Assembly: GCA_020161575.1 (NCBI GenBank)
Contig: JAIUNR010000006.1
Location: 186,001-250,000, forward strand
Length of the DNA: 64,000 bases
Source of the DNA: Pseudomonadota bacterium
GTDB lineage: Bacteria > Pseudomonadota > Alphaproteobacteria > Rhizobiales > Beijerinckiaceae
Direction: 5' to 3'
Position 1 is the first letter of the stretch. The number at the start of each line of letters is the position of its first letter. The translations under genes were made by a program, and so were the position numbers. Positions 8,924-17,183 of the stretch are shown here, one piece after another. The notes below the pieces were generated by a model, which had not been told where the DNA came from, ran no database searches, and saw nothing but the letters and a program-made list of their open reading frames with translations.

Positions 8924-10801
8924 TCAGCCCCCCTCGATCTCGCCCATGACGCCCAGCCAGAGTTCTTCGGTCTGGTCGATATGTGAGACGAGATTGGCGC
9001 GATCCTTCGTGAGCTGTGCCGCCTTGGCGGGGTATTTCGAGAAGATATCCGGCGCGGAAAGCGCGATATCGATCCGCGAGAGCAAAGCCTGATATTTCGC
9101 GATCTGTGCTTCCAGAAGCGCGGCCTTGTCTTTCAGCGGCTTGAGGTTCTCGCGGCGCTCGGCCTTCTCGGCGCGCTTGTCGCCTGCCGATTTCGCACCC
9201 TCCTTCTCCCGCTCGCGCGGCGTGTCATCCTTGGAGGCGCGGCCGGAAACGATCAGCGCCTCGTAATCGTCGAGATCGCCGTCGAAGGTTTTCACCCCGC
9301 CATCGGCGACGAGCAGCAGCCGGTCGCACGAGGCGTCGAGGATCGCGCGGTCATGGCTGACGATGATCACCGCGCCCTTGTATTCCGCGAGCGCCTCGAC
9401 CAAAGCCTCGCGCATGGGAATGTCGAGATGGTTGGTGGGTTCATCTAGGATGAGCAGATGCGGGCCGTCGAAGGCCGCGAGGCCGAGCAAAAGCCGCGCC
9501 TTCTCGCCGCCCGAGAGTTTTTCGATCTGCGTATCCGCTTTTTCGGCGCCGAATCCGAGCTGCGCGGTTTTTGAACGCACCTTCGCTTCCGGCGCATCGG
9601 GCATCTTGCGGCGCACGAGAATGTAAGGCGTATCGGCTTCCGAGAGTTCGTCGAGCTGGTGCTGGGCGAAATAGGCCACCTTGATTTTCGGCGCGCGCGT
9701 CACCTTGCCGTGTTGCGGCTCAAGCCGCCCGGCGATGAATTTCACCAGCGTCGATTTGCCGTTGCCGTTCTGGCCGAGCAACCCGATGCGATCATCGTCG
9801 GAGATGAAGAGGTTGAGGCCGCGCAGCACGGTGCGGTCGCCATAGCCAACGGAAGCGTTGTCCATCGAGACGATCGGCGGGGCGAGCGCTTTCTCCGGGT
9901 TGGGCAGGAAGAGCTTGGCGCCTTCCTCCGCCGCGAAGGTCGCGACCGGCCCAAGCCGTTCGAGCTGTTTCACGCGGCTCTGCGCCTGTTTCGCCTTGGA
10001 GGCCTTGGCCTTGAAGCGGTCGATGAAGGCCTGGAGATGCGCGCGCTGGGCGGCGACCTTGCCGGCCTCCTTCTCGGCCTGCATCGCCTTTTCGGCGCGC
10101 ATATGGGCGAAGGTGGAATAATTGCCGCGATAGAGGGTCATCTTCCCGCGGTCGAGATGAAGGATATGGTCGCAGACCTCGTTGAGGAAATCCTTGTCGT
10201 GGCTGACGACGAGCAGCGTGTTAGGATAGCGCTTGAGGTGCGATTTAAGCCAGATCGCGCCCTCGATATCGAGATAGTTGGTCGGCTCGTCGAGCAGCAG
10301 CATATCCGGTTCGAGGAAGAGCATCGCGGCGAGCGAAACGCGCATGCGCCAGCCGCCCGAGAAATCCGAGCAGGGCCGCGCCTGCGCCTCCGCGTCGAAG
10401 CCCAGACCGGAAAGGATCGCCGCCGCGCGCGCCGGCGCGGCATGGGCGCCGATATCGTAAAGCCGAATCTGGATATCGGAGATGCGGGTCGGGTCGGTCG
10501 CGGTTTCGGCCTCTTCGAGCAGGGCGGTGCGCTCGGTATCCGCTGCGAGCACGTAATCGAGCAGCGAGATCGGCCCGCCCGGCGCTTCCTGCGCGACATG
10601 GCCCATCTTCGCGCCGCGCGGCAGGCCGTAAGTGCCGCTTTCCGGCGCGATTTCGCCGAGCAGCAGGCGGAACAGGGTGGATTTGCCGCAGCCATTGCGG
10701 CCGACAAGGCCGCAGCGCGCGCCATTCGGCAGCGCGATGGTCGCGTTGTCGATCAGAAGGCGCGGCCCGAGCCGGTATGTGAGTTCATTGAGGGCAAGCA
10801 T
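8924..10801 (-). CDS. ABC-F family ATP-binding protein
   Basis: Soluble tandem ABC ATPase of the ABC-F class (Uup/YheS/EttA relatives), which act on ribosomes rather than as transporters. The 625 residues hold domain 1 (Walker A GRNGCGKST at 34-42, signature FSGGWRMR, Walker B ending DEPTNYLD), an interdomain P-site linker rich in Lys/Ala/Gln, domain 2 (Walker A GQNGNGKST, signature LSGGEKARL, Walker B ending DEPTNHLD), and a C-terminal charged coiled-coil arm of about 90 residues. There are no TM segments. The C-terminal extension resembles Uup more than EttA, but subclass assignment needs an alignment. Transcribed divergently from aqpZ. Confidence 0.9.
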   Translation of the reverse strand: MLALNELTYRLGPRLLIDNATIALPNGARCGLVGRNGCGKSTLFRLLLGEIAPESGTYGLPRGAKMGHVAQEAPGGPISLLDYVLAADTERTALLEEAETATDPTRISDIQIRLYDIGAHAAPARAAAILSGLGFDAEAQARPCSDFSGGWRMRVSLAAMLFLEPDMLLLDEPTNYLDIEGAIWLKSHLKRYPNTLLVVSHDKDFLNEVCDHILHLDRGKMTLYRGNYSTFAHMRAEKAMQAEKEAGKVAAQRAHLQAFIDRFKAKASKAKQAQSRVKQLERLGPVATFAAEEGAKLFLPNPEKALAPPIVSMDNASVGYGDRTVLRGLNLFISDDDRIGLLGQNGNGKSTLVKFIAGRLEPQHGKVTRAPKIKVAYFAQHQLDELSEADTPYILVRRKMPDAPEAKVRSKTAQLGFGAEKADTQIEKLSGGEKARLLLGLAAFDGPHLLILDEPTNHLDIPMREALVEALAEYKGAVIIVSHDRAILDASCDRLLLVADGGVKTFDGDLDDYEALIVSGRASKDDTPREREKEGAKSAGDKRAEKAERRENLKPLKDKAALLEAQIAKYQALLSRIDIALSAPDIFSKYPAKAAQLTKDRANLVSHIDQTEELWLGVMGEIEGG

Positions 10802-10982
10802 CCCCAGCGCATAGCCGAAGCGCGGGCAAGAGGGAATGCCTCGGCGGAGAGGAAGGAAAAGCGCGTCAAATCCGCAACATCCTGTGGGTGACGCCCGGGA
10901 GGCTTAGACTTTCGTTTTATCATTCGGCAGTTTCTGTGCGCTCGGGCAGCGATTCCCGAATCCAGAAACAAGGAGACAAGCC

Positions 10983-11654
10983 GTGAAAAAACTCATCGCG
11001 GAAGCATTCGGAACCGCCGTGCTGGTTCTGGTCGGGTGCGGCGCGATCGCGCTCGCGGGATATGGCAATGCCATGCCACTGGGCATCGTGGCGATCGCGC
11101 TCAGCTTCGGCCTCACCGTGACGGCGATGGCGTATGGGATCGGCCCGGTTTCCGGCTGCCATATCAACCCGGCGGTGACGGTCGCCGTCTGTGCTTCCGG
11201 CCGCATGGGCTGGGATGAAGGCATCAAGTACATGCTGGCGCAGGTCGTCGGCGCCTTCATCGGCGCCGGCATTCTCGCGCTGATCCTCGGCGGCAAGGCA
11301 GGCCCTGTTTTCGGGCAGACGACGTTCGACCCGGCCAAATTCTCGGTCGGAACCGCCTTCCTCGTCGAATGTGTCTCGACGATGATCTTCACTGTCGTCA
11401 TCCTCGGCGTCACGCAGGCCAAGGGCGGCGGCAATGTCGCCGGGCTGGTGATCGGCCTGACGCTGGCGGTCCTGCATCTCGCATTCGTGCCGGTAACGGG
11501 CAATTCGCTCAATCCCGCCCGTTCGCTGGCGCCGGCGGTCTATGTCGGCGGGCAGGCGATGGCGCAGGTCTGGCTCTATATCCTGGCACCGCTTGTCGGC
11601 GGTCTGATCGCGGGCGTGCTGTTCAGGACGGGTATATTCGCCGCCGACGAGTAA
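10983..11654 (+). CDS. aqpZ: aquaporin Z
   Basis: Six-TM water channel of the inner membrane (MIP family), 223 residues. Both pore motifs are intact: NPA at 62-64 and 177-179. The selectivity-filter positions expected for AqpZ are present as Phe (SFGLT, about 42), His (VLHLA, about 165) and Arg (NPARS, 180); the fourth is Asn rather than the Thr of E. coli. The start is GTG at 10983 with a clear AAGGAG 7 bases upstream. It is monocistronic, followed by a strong terminator, and divergent from the ABC-F gene across 181 bp. A glycerol facilitator is less likely given the His/Arg/Phe filter and short length. Confidence 0.94.
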   Translation: MKKLIAEAFGTAVLVLVGCGAIALAGYGNAMPLGIVAIALSFGLTVTAMAYGIGPVSGCHINPAVTVAVCASGRMGWDEGIKYMLAQVVGAFIGAGILALILGGKAGPVFGQTTFDPAKFSVGTAFLVECVSTMIFTVVILGVTQAKGGGNVAGLVIGLTLAVLHLAFVPVTGNSLNPARSLAPAVYVGGQAMAQVWLYILAPLVGGLIAGVLFRTGIFAADE

Positions 11655-11714
11655 GGAGGCGTATTTCCGGCGCTTTTTTCGCGCCTGGAACATGTCGCAT
11701 CTTGCCTAAACGCG

Positions 11715-11747
11715 GTCCGGCGGCTAATTCCGCCGGACATTTTGTTT
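11715..11747 (+). terminator. intrinsic terminator after aqpZ
   Basis: Perfect 9-bp stem GTCCGGCGG/CCGCCGGAC (11715-11723 with 11730-11738), 6-base loop CTAATT, then ATTTTGTTT. It separates aqpZ from ndk. Confidence 0.85.
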
Positions 11748-11770
11748 CGTAAACCCCATCGGGAGCCGTC

Positions 11771-12193
11771 ATGAGCATTCAGCGCACTTTCTCCATCATC
11801 AAGCCGGACGCGACCGAGCGGAACCTCACCGGCGCCGTCAACGCGGTGATCGAGGAAGCGGGCCTGCGCATCGTCGCGCAGAAGCGCATCCTGATGTCCC
11901 GCCGCGAAGCCGAGACCTTTTACGGTGTGCATCGTGAGCGCCCGTTCTTCGGCGAGCTCGTCGATTTCATGACCTCGGGTCCGGTGGTCGTGCAGGTTCT
12001 CGAAGGCGAGAACGCCGTGCTGCGTTATCGTGAGGTCATGGGCGCCACCAACCCGGCGAATGCCGCTGACGGCACCATCCGCAAGAAATTCGCCCGCTCG
12101 ATCGGCGAGAACTCGGTGCATGGTTCGGATTCGGTGGAGAACGCCGCGATCGAGATCGCGCAGTTCTTCTCGGGCAACGAGATCGTCGGCTGA
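11771..12193 (+). CDS. ndk: nucleoside diphosphate kinase
   Basis: Transfers the gamma phosphate of ATP to nucleoside diphosphates through a phosphohistidine intermediate, balancing NTP and dNTP pools in the cytosol. The 140 residues equal the family's usual length. The phosphorylated histidine is His117 in [12 protein letters not shown]; the N-terminal TFSIIKPDA motif with the conserved lysine is present, as is the FARSIGEN stretch before the active site. A GGGAG ribosome-binding site precedes the ATG. Flanked by terminators on both sides, so it is probably monocistronic. Confidence 0.97.
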   Translation: MSIQRTFSIIKPDATERNLTGAVNAVIEEAGLRIVAQKRILMSRREAETFYGVHRERPFFGELVDFMTSGPVVVQVLEGENAVLRYREVMGATNPANAADGTIRKKFARSIGENSVHGSDSVENAAIEIAQFFSGNEIVG

Positions 12194-12217
12194 AGCCGCT
12201 GCCTTTAAGCGCATAGG

Positions 12218-12246
12218 AGGCCGGGGAAACCCGGCCTTTTTCGTTT
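12218..12246 (+). terminator. intrinsic terminator after ndk
   Basis: Perfect 8-bp stem AGGCCGGG/CCCGGCCT (12218-12225 with 12230-12237) capped by a GAAA tetraloop, followed by TTTTTCGTTTT. The convergent nitrilase gene ends immediately afterwards; there is no U tract in the reverse direction, so it serves ndk. Confidence 0.88.
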
Positions 12247-13203
12247 TCAGCCCTGTTCATCCGAGAAATAGGCGGTGGACTGGCGCTGCCGGTTGACATG
12301 AAGCGACAGCACATCCGGGCGCGCATAATGCCCGGAGGGATCGAAGCTCTGGCGTTCCTCGCGCACGCGGGCATGGTCGAGCGTGGCGGTGACCACGCAT
12401 TCCCGCCCGACGATGGGCTCGATCACCCATTCACCATCCGGGCCGGAAAGGCATGAGCCGCCATTGGCGAGGAATTCGCCGGATTTGGCGACAATCGCCG
12501 CGCGTTGCGGAATGCTCGCCGGCAGGGAATCTCGCCGCAACAGCCCCGATACCGACATGACATAGCTGCGCGATTCCCTGGCGATGAACCGGGTGAGGTC
12601 ACGCGTGTTATGCTCGCCGCCGGGCCAGATCGCGACATGGAGGTCCTCGCCCTGCGCATAGAGGGCGGCGCGCGCCATCGGCATCCAGTTTTCCCAGCAA
12701 TTCAGACTGCCGACAGTGAAGGCGCCGAGCGGATGGGTGCGCAACCCGTGGCCGTCACCCGGCGCCCAGCACAGGCGCTCCTCGTAGGTCGGCATCAGCT
12801 TGCGATGAACGGAGGCGAATTCGCCCTTGCCGTTGATGGTCACCGCGCTGGCATAGACGCTCTCGCCACGATGGGCGGGCCGCTCGATGATCCCGAGGAC
12901 GATCGCGATCTTGCGTCGCGCGGCAAGGGCGGCGAGGGGCGCAAGATCGCCGCGCTCGATGCAGACGGCCTGATCGATATAGAGCGCGTGGATTTCCTTG
13001 AGATCCTTCGCCTGAAACCGGGCCGCATCCAGCCGTTCGAGCCAGAAAGGATAACCGGGCACGAGGCTTTCACCGAAGGCGACGAGGGCGGCGCCCTGCC
13101 GTGCGGCTTCCTCGGTCGCCTCGATAACCTTGGCGAGCGTTCCCGCGCGGTCGAGCCAGACCGGCTCGATCTGGGCCAGGGCAACTGTGAGGCGATCGGT
13201 CAT
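12247..13203 (-). CDS. nitrilase (carbon-nitrogen hydrolase superfamily)
   Basis: Likely hydrolyses an organic nitrile to the acid and ammonia. The 318-residue protein has the complete Glu-Lys-Cys catalytic set: Glu45 in AFGESLVPGYPFW, Lys135 in HRKLMPTYEER and Cys169 in GSLNCWENWMP. The CWEN signature and the LVPGYPFW segment place it among true nitrilases (branch 1) rather than amidases or beta-ureidopropionases. The substrate cannot be read from sequence. The open frame extends upstream to 13803, but ATG 13203 gives the correct N-terminus (RLTVALAQIEPVW). It is divergent from the EamA exporter and Mo-oxidoreductase pair, sharing a 192-bp control region. Confidence 0.92.
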   Translation of the reverse strand: MTDRLTVALAQIEPVWLDRAGTLAKVIEATEEAARQGAALVAFGESLVPGYPFWLERLDAARFQAKDLKEIHALYIDQAVCIERGDLAPLAALAARRKIAIVLGIIERPAHRGESVYASAVTINGKGEFASVHRKLMPTYEERLCWAPGDGHGLRTHPLGAFTVGSLNCWENWMPMARAALYAQGEDLHVAIWPGGEHNTRDLTRFIARESRSYVMSVSGLLRRDSLPASIPQRAAIVAKSGEFLANGGSCLSGPDGEWVIEPIVGRECVVTATLDHARVREERQSFDPSGHYARPDVLSLHVNRQRQSTAYFSDEQG

Positions 13204-13395
13204 GGCGATTTCCGGCTGGACATGAATCGCGTGCATTCGAGCGCCGATCTTCTCATCGCGCAAGGGGCGGCGACAAGGCGGGGGCAACGGAATGCGGATT
13301 GCGCGGGGCAGGTGGGCGTGGCAGTTTCCCGGCGCGAGGGGAATCGCAATCGCTACGGCCTTCCAAGGGCCGCGCCAGTTCAGGAATACAAGGCC

Positions 13396-14292
13396 ATGTC
13401 CCCGCGCGACGTGTCTATCGCCATACTCGTGATGCTTGTGTGGGGCCTGAATTTCGCCGCGATCAAGATCGGCGTCGAAGGCTTCCCGCCGCTTTTCCTC
13501 ACCGGGCTGCGCTTTCTTTTCACCGCCCTTCCGATGGTTTTCTTCCTCGGGAGGCCCGCCGCGCCATGGCGCTTCATCGTGGCATTCGGCCTGTTGCTCG
13601 GTGTCGTCAAATTCGGTCTCGTCTTCTCGGCGGTCAAGCTGGGCATGCCTACAGGGCTGGTTTCGTTGCTCATGCAGTTGCAGGTCTTCTTCACGATGTT
13701 CCTCGCGATTCTCCTCTTGGGCGAGAAGGCGCGCCCCTATCCCGTGCTGGGGGCGTTGCTGGCTTTCGGCGGAATCAGCGTGTTCATCGTCGAGCGGCTG
13801 CAAAGCGCGGTGCCGCTGCTGCCGCTCGCCATGGTGATCGCGGCTTCGCTGACCTGGGGGCTGGCCAATATCGTCATCAAGAAGGCGGGGCGGGTCGATG
13901 TCCTCGCCTTTCTGGTCTGGTCGAGCCTGTTCTCGCCCTTGCCGCTTTTCGCCCTCTCCTGGGGGATCGAGGGGTCTGAGGCCATTCTAGCAAGCCTTGT
14001 CGCGCCGCGCCTTGAATCCGTGCTCGCATTGGTCTTCATCGTCGGCCCTTCGACCCTGTTTGCCTTTGCGGCCTGGAACAGGTTGCTTACCCGCTATCCG
14101 ACCCAGGTTGCGGCGCCTTTCGCGCTACTGGTTCCGGTTTTCGGTATTTTCAGCGGCGTCCTGCTGCTGGGTGAGCCCTTCACGCGGATGGCGTTTTACG
14201 GCAGCGGGATTGTCTTTCTCGGTCTGGTGATCAATGTGTTCGGCGAACGTCTTTTCGCGCGCGCGGCGCGCCCAAAAACCGAGATGCCATGA
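13396..14292 (+). CDS. EamA/DMT-family transporter
   Basis: Ten-TM drug/metabolite-superfamily permease, 298 residues, with two tandem EamA repeats (about 5-130 and 145-285). It starts with the typical ILVMLVWGLNFAAIKIG helix and each repeat ends with an LLLGE motif (AILLLGEKARP; GVLLLGEPFT). Family members export amino acids or related metabolites; the substrate here is unknown. The open frame reads much further upstream (to 12505) but that is antisense to the nitrilase; ATG 13396 starts the membrane protein properly. Its stop overlaps the next start as ATGA, so it is coupled to the molybdopterin oxidoreductase, an unusual pairing. Confidence 0.9.
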   Translation: MSPRDVSIAILVMLVWGLNFAAIKIGVEGFPPLFLTGLRFLFTALPMVFFLGRPAAPWRFIVAFGLLLGVVKFGLVFSAVKLGMPTGLVSLLMQLQVFFTMFLAILLLGEKARPYPVLGALLAFGGISVFIVERLQSAVPLLPLAMVIAASLTWGLANIVIKKAGRVDVLAFLVWSSLFSPLPLFALSWGIEGSEAILASLVAPRLESVLALVFIVGPSTLFAFAAWNRLLTRYPTQVAAPFALLVPVFGIFSGVLLLGEPFTRMAFYGSGIVFLGLVINVFGERLFARAARPKTEMP

Positions 14293-16376
14293 ATGCTCAT
14301 TCCAGATCCCGGTTCCTGACCTCGGTTTGCCCGCATGATTGCCCGAGCGCCTGCTCGCTCGATGTCGAGGTCCTGAGCGGGAACCGCATCGGCAAGGTGC
14401 GGGGAAATTCAGCGCAAAGCTACACGGACGGCGTGATCTGCGCCAAGGTCGCGCGCTACGCCGAACGCATCCACCATCCCGACCGGCTGCTCACACCGCT
14501 GTTGCGTTCCGGGCCGAAAGGTTCCGGCCAGTTCCGCGAGATCGGCTGGGACGAGGCGCTCGACCGGGCGGCGGAGGCGTTTCTGGCCGCCGAGCGCGAT
14601 TTCGGTGCCGAAAGCGTCTGGCCCTATTACTATGCCGGCACGATGGGGCTGGTGATGCGTGACGGCATCCACCGCCTGCGGCATGCGAAGCGCTACTCCG
14701 GCATGTATGACACGATCTGCACCAATCTCGCCTGGACCGGCTATGTCGCCGGCACGGGGCGGCTGGCCGGCGTCGATCCGCGCGAGATGGCGAAATCGGA
14801 TTGCATCGTCATCTGGGGCACGAATCCGGTGAATACCCAGGTCAACGTGATGCATCACGCGGTCAAGGCGCGCAAAGCGCGTGGCGCGAAGATCGTCGCG
14901 GTGGACATCTACCTGAACGAGACGATGCGTCAGGCGGATATCGCCCTGCTCGTCAAACCGGGCACGGATGGCGCGCTCGCTGCGGCGATCATGCACGTGA
15001 TCCTGCGCGAAGGGCTGGCGGATCGGGATTACCTCGCGGAATTCACCGATTTCTCGGATGAATTCGTGGAGCATCTCGCAACGCGGACGCCCGAATGGGC
15101 AGCGGCGATCTGCGGTGTCCCTGCCGAGGAAATCGAGGCGGCCGCACGGCTTTTCGGGCAGACCAAGCGCTGCTTCTTCCGGCTGGGTTACGGCTTTTCG
15201 CGCCAGCGCAACGGTGCGGTCAACATGCATGCCGCCTTGTCGATTCCTACCCTCATCGGCGCCTGGAAATACGAGGGCGGCGGCGCCTTTCATTCGAACT
15301 CCGGCACCTACGGCATCGCCAAGAAGATGATCGAAGGGCTCGATGCGTATGATCCCAAGGTCAGGCTGCTCGATCAATGCCGCATCGGTGCCGTTCTGAC
15401 CGGCGATCCAGCGGCGCTCAAGGGCGGCCCGCCTGTCAAGGCGATGCTGATCCAGAACACGAATCCGGCCTCCGTCGCGCCCGATCAGAACCTTGTCGTC
15501 AAGGGGTTCATGCGCGAGGACCTTTTCAGCGTGGTCCATGAGCAATTCATGACCGAAACCGCCGCGCTGGCGGATCTGGTGCTGCCGGCCACCATGTTCA
15601 TGGAACATGATGATCTCTACCAGGGCGGCGGGCACACGCATCTCATGCTTGGCCCGAAACTCGTCGAGCCGCCAGGCGAATGCCGCTCGAACCACGAGGT
15701 TATCTGCGCGCTGGCGGCGCGTCTCGGCGCGGAGCATCCGGGCTTTGCGATGTCGCCGCGCGACCATATCGACTGGGCGTTGCGGCAAGCCAATCGCGGC
15801 TCGCTCGAGGAGATCGAGCGCGAGGGCTTCATCGATACCGATCCGCCTTTCGAACGGGCGCATTTCCTCAAAGGTTTCGGCCACAGGGATGGCAAGTTCC
15901 GCTTTCAGCCGGATTGGCTGAAAGTGCCGCTGAAATCCGACGGGCCGATGGGGGCATGGGAAACAATGCCGCGCTTCCCCGATCACTGGGATGTCATCGA
16001 AGCGGCAACCGAGGCGCTGCCCTTCCGGCTCGCGACCTCGCCGGCGCGCTCCTTCCTCAATTCGAGCTTCACCGAAACGCCGGGTTCGATGAAACGGGAG
16101 GGCGGGCCCACGCTCATGATCCATCCGCAGGATGCGGCCGAACTGGGTGTCGGCGAGGGAGATTTCGTGCGGGTCTCGAACGCGCGCGGCGAGATCGAGC
16201 TGGCGGCGCGCCTCTTCGACGGGGTGCGGCGCGGCGTGGTCATCGCGGAGGGCATTTTCCCCAACCGCAGCCATCGCGGCGGTCAGGGGATCAACGTGCT
16301 GACCGGCGCCGATCAGGCCGCGCCACGTGGCGGGGCGGCCTTTCACGATAACGCGGTCGCGATCCGCAAGGCGTGA
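14289..16376 (+). CDS. molybdopterin-dependent oxidoreductase (DMSO reductase family)
   Basis: Catalytic subunit of the DMSO reductase superfamily binding a molybdenum or tungsten bis-MGD cofactor. The 695 residues contain an N-terminal [4Fe-4S] site (Cys14, Cys18, Cys22 and Cys51, spacing C-x3-C-x3-C-x28-C), the Molybdopterin domain (for example VIWGTNPVNTQ and RLGYGFSRQ), and a C-terminal molydop-binding domain with MIHPQDAAELGVGEGD. There is no Tat signal, so it should be cytoplasmic. Neither electron-transfer nor membrane subunits are adjacent. The metal ligand residue cannot be assigned by eye: the segment after TICTNLAWTG lacks the usual Ser/Cys at the expected place. Substrate unknown. 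Translationally coupled to the upstream exporter. Confidence 0.88.
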   Translation: MNAHSRSRFLTSVCPHDCPSACSLDVEVLSGNRIGKVRGNSAQSYTDGVICAKVARYAERIHHPDRLLTPLLRSGPKGSGQFREIGWDEALDRAAEAFLAAERDFGAESVWPYYYAGTMGLVMRDGIHRLRHAKRYSGMYDTICTNLAWTGYVAGTGRLAGVDPREMAKSDCIVIWGTNPVNTQVNVMHHAVKARKARGAKIVAVDIYLNETMRQADIALLVKPGTDGALAAAIMHVILREGLADRDYLAEFTDFSDEFVEHLATRTPEWAAAICGVPAEEIEAAARLFGQTKRCFFRLGYGFSRQRNGAVNMHAALSIPTLIGAWKYEGGGAFHSNSGTYGIAKKMIEGLDAYDPKVRLLDQCRIGAVLTGDPAALKGGPPVKAMLIQNTNPASVAPDQNLVVKGFMREDLFSVVHEQFMTETAALADLVLPATMFMEHDDLYQGGGHTHLMLGPKLVEPPGECRSNHEVICALAARLGAEHPGFAMSPRDHIDWALRQANRGSLEEIEREGFIDTDPPFERAHFLKGFGHRDGKFRFQPDWLKVPLKSDGPMGAWETMPRFPDHWDVIEAATEALPFRLATSPARSFLNSSFTETPGSMKREGGPTLMIHPQDAAELGVGEGDFVRVSNARGEIELAARLFDGVRRGVVIAEGIFPNRSHRGGQGINVLTGADQAAPRGGAAFHDNAVAIRKA

Positions 16377-16379
16377 TTG

Positions 16380-17081
16380 TCACGCCTTGGGATAGAAGCG
16401 GGCTTCCATCCGCGCCACGTAAGCCTTTAAAACAGGAAGCTTTTCGGCCTCTTCGCGGAAATAGCCGTCGAAGAGAGGGCAAAGCGCGCCCTGAATGGCC
16501 GGGAAGATCGAGGCATCGGCGCCGCAGGGCTCCTTCCCGCCGAAGAAGTCGCGCGTGTCGAGATAGGCCGCGAGCGCGCCGAAGGCACGGGCGACGAGAG
16601 CACGCCCTTCTTCCGCGCTATAGCGCCCGAAACCCTGCGCGTGGAGGCTCTTGCGGACGCCGCGGCGGATCAACGGGACCATGATCGGACGCAGGGGCGC
16701 CGGGATCATCGAGAAGAACGCGCGGGGGCCGCGCTCGAAATTGGTGTCATCCACCCAGCGCTGCGCGACCAGCGCGAAATAGAGATGATCCTCGCAGAGC
16801 TTCTCGAAGGCCCAGACAATTCCCGCCTCCTCCTTTGATAGCCCCTTGTCGAAGTCGAAACCGCGCGTCTTCTCGATATGGAGACGGATCAGCGTCGAAT
16901 CCGGGACCAGAACCCCGTTGTCATCGATCCAGGGGAATTTGCCCTTCGGCGCCTTCTTGAAATCGCCGAACTTGCGTTCGTAGCCAAGGCCGGCCATCTT
17001 GAGCAACAGTTCAGCTTTCGTGACGAAGGGGCTGGGGTCGGGCAGGCCCCACATCGGTCGCGCGCCGTAAAGAATGATCAT
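16380..17081 (-). CDS. metaxin/Tom37-like glutathione S-transferase family protein
   Basis: A 233-residue protein with a thioredoxin-like GST N-domain starting MIILYGARPMWGLPDPSPF, cis-proline in KFPWID (Pro50), and the glutathione-contacting pair Asp61-Ser62. The C-domain is all-helical (about 85-230) of the GST_C_6 kind seen in metaxins and FAXC-like proteins. There is no N-terminal catalytic cysteine or obvious tyrosine, so catalysis is uncertain. The ATG at 17081 has a perfect AGGAGG 8 bases upstream; an upstream in-frame start would cross the regulatory region. A copy of the regulator's half-site TGTCAGGA overlaps this ribosome-binding site. Convergent with the Mo-oxidoreductase (4-bp gap) and divergent from the WYL regulator, its likely controller. 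Confidence 0.85.
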   Translation of the reverse strand: MIILYGARPMWGLPDPSPFVTKAELLLKMAGLGYERKFGDFKKAPKGKFPWIDDNGVLVPDSTLIRLHIEKTRGFDFDKGLSKEEAGIVWAFEKLCEDHLYFALVAQRWVDDTNFERGPRAFFSMIPAPLRPIMVPLIRRGVRKSLHAQGFGRYSAEEGRALVARAFGALAAYLDTRDFFGGKEPCGADASIFPAIQGALCPLFDGYFREEAEKLPVLKAYVARMEARFYPKA

Positions 17082-17091
17082 GGCAATTTCC

Positions 17092-17163
17092 TCCTGACAA
17101 ATCGTGATATCCCCGCACTGGGGTCGCCTGCATAGGGGCCGATCCTGACATTTTTTGTCAGGA
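17092..17163. promoter_or_regulatory. candidate WYL-regulator operator (perfect palindrome plus half-site)
   Basis: In the 102-bp divergent gap, TCCTGACA-TTTTT-TGTCAGGA (17143-17163) is a perfect 8-bp inverted repeat with 5-bp spacer, ending 20 bp before the regulator's start. A third copy of the half-site, TCCTGACA, lies at 17092-17099 and overlaps the AGGAGG of the GST gene on the minus strand. Placement between a WYL/HTH regulator and its divergent neighbour suggests autoregulation and control of the GST gene. Binding is inferred, not shown. Confidence 0.65.
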
Positions 17164-17183
17164 TGTTTGCGGTATGAGTAGGC

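Noticed and set aside
14409-16346. 645-codon minus-strand open frame over the molybdopterin oxidoreductase
   Set aside because: Antisense to a gene with intact cofactor motifs; composition is that of a shadow.
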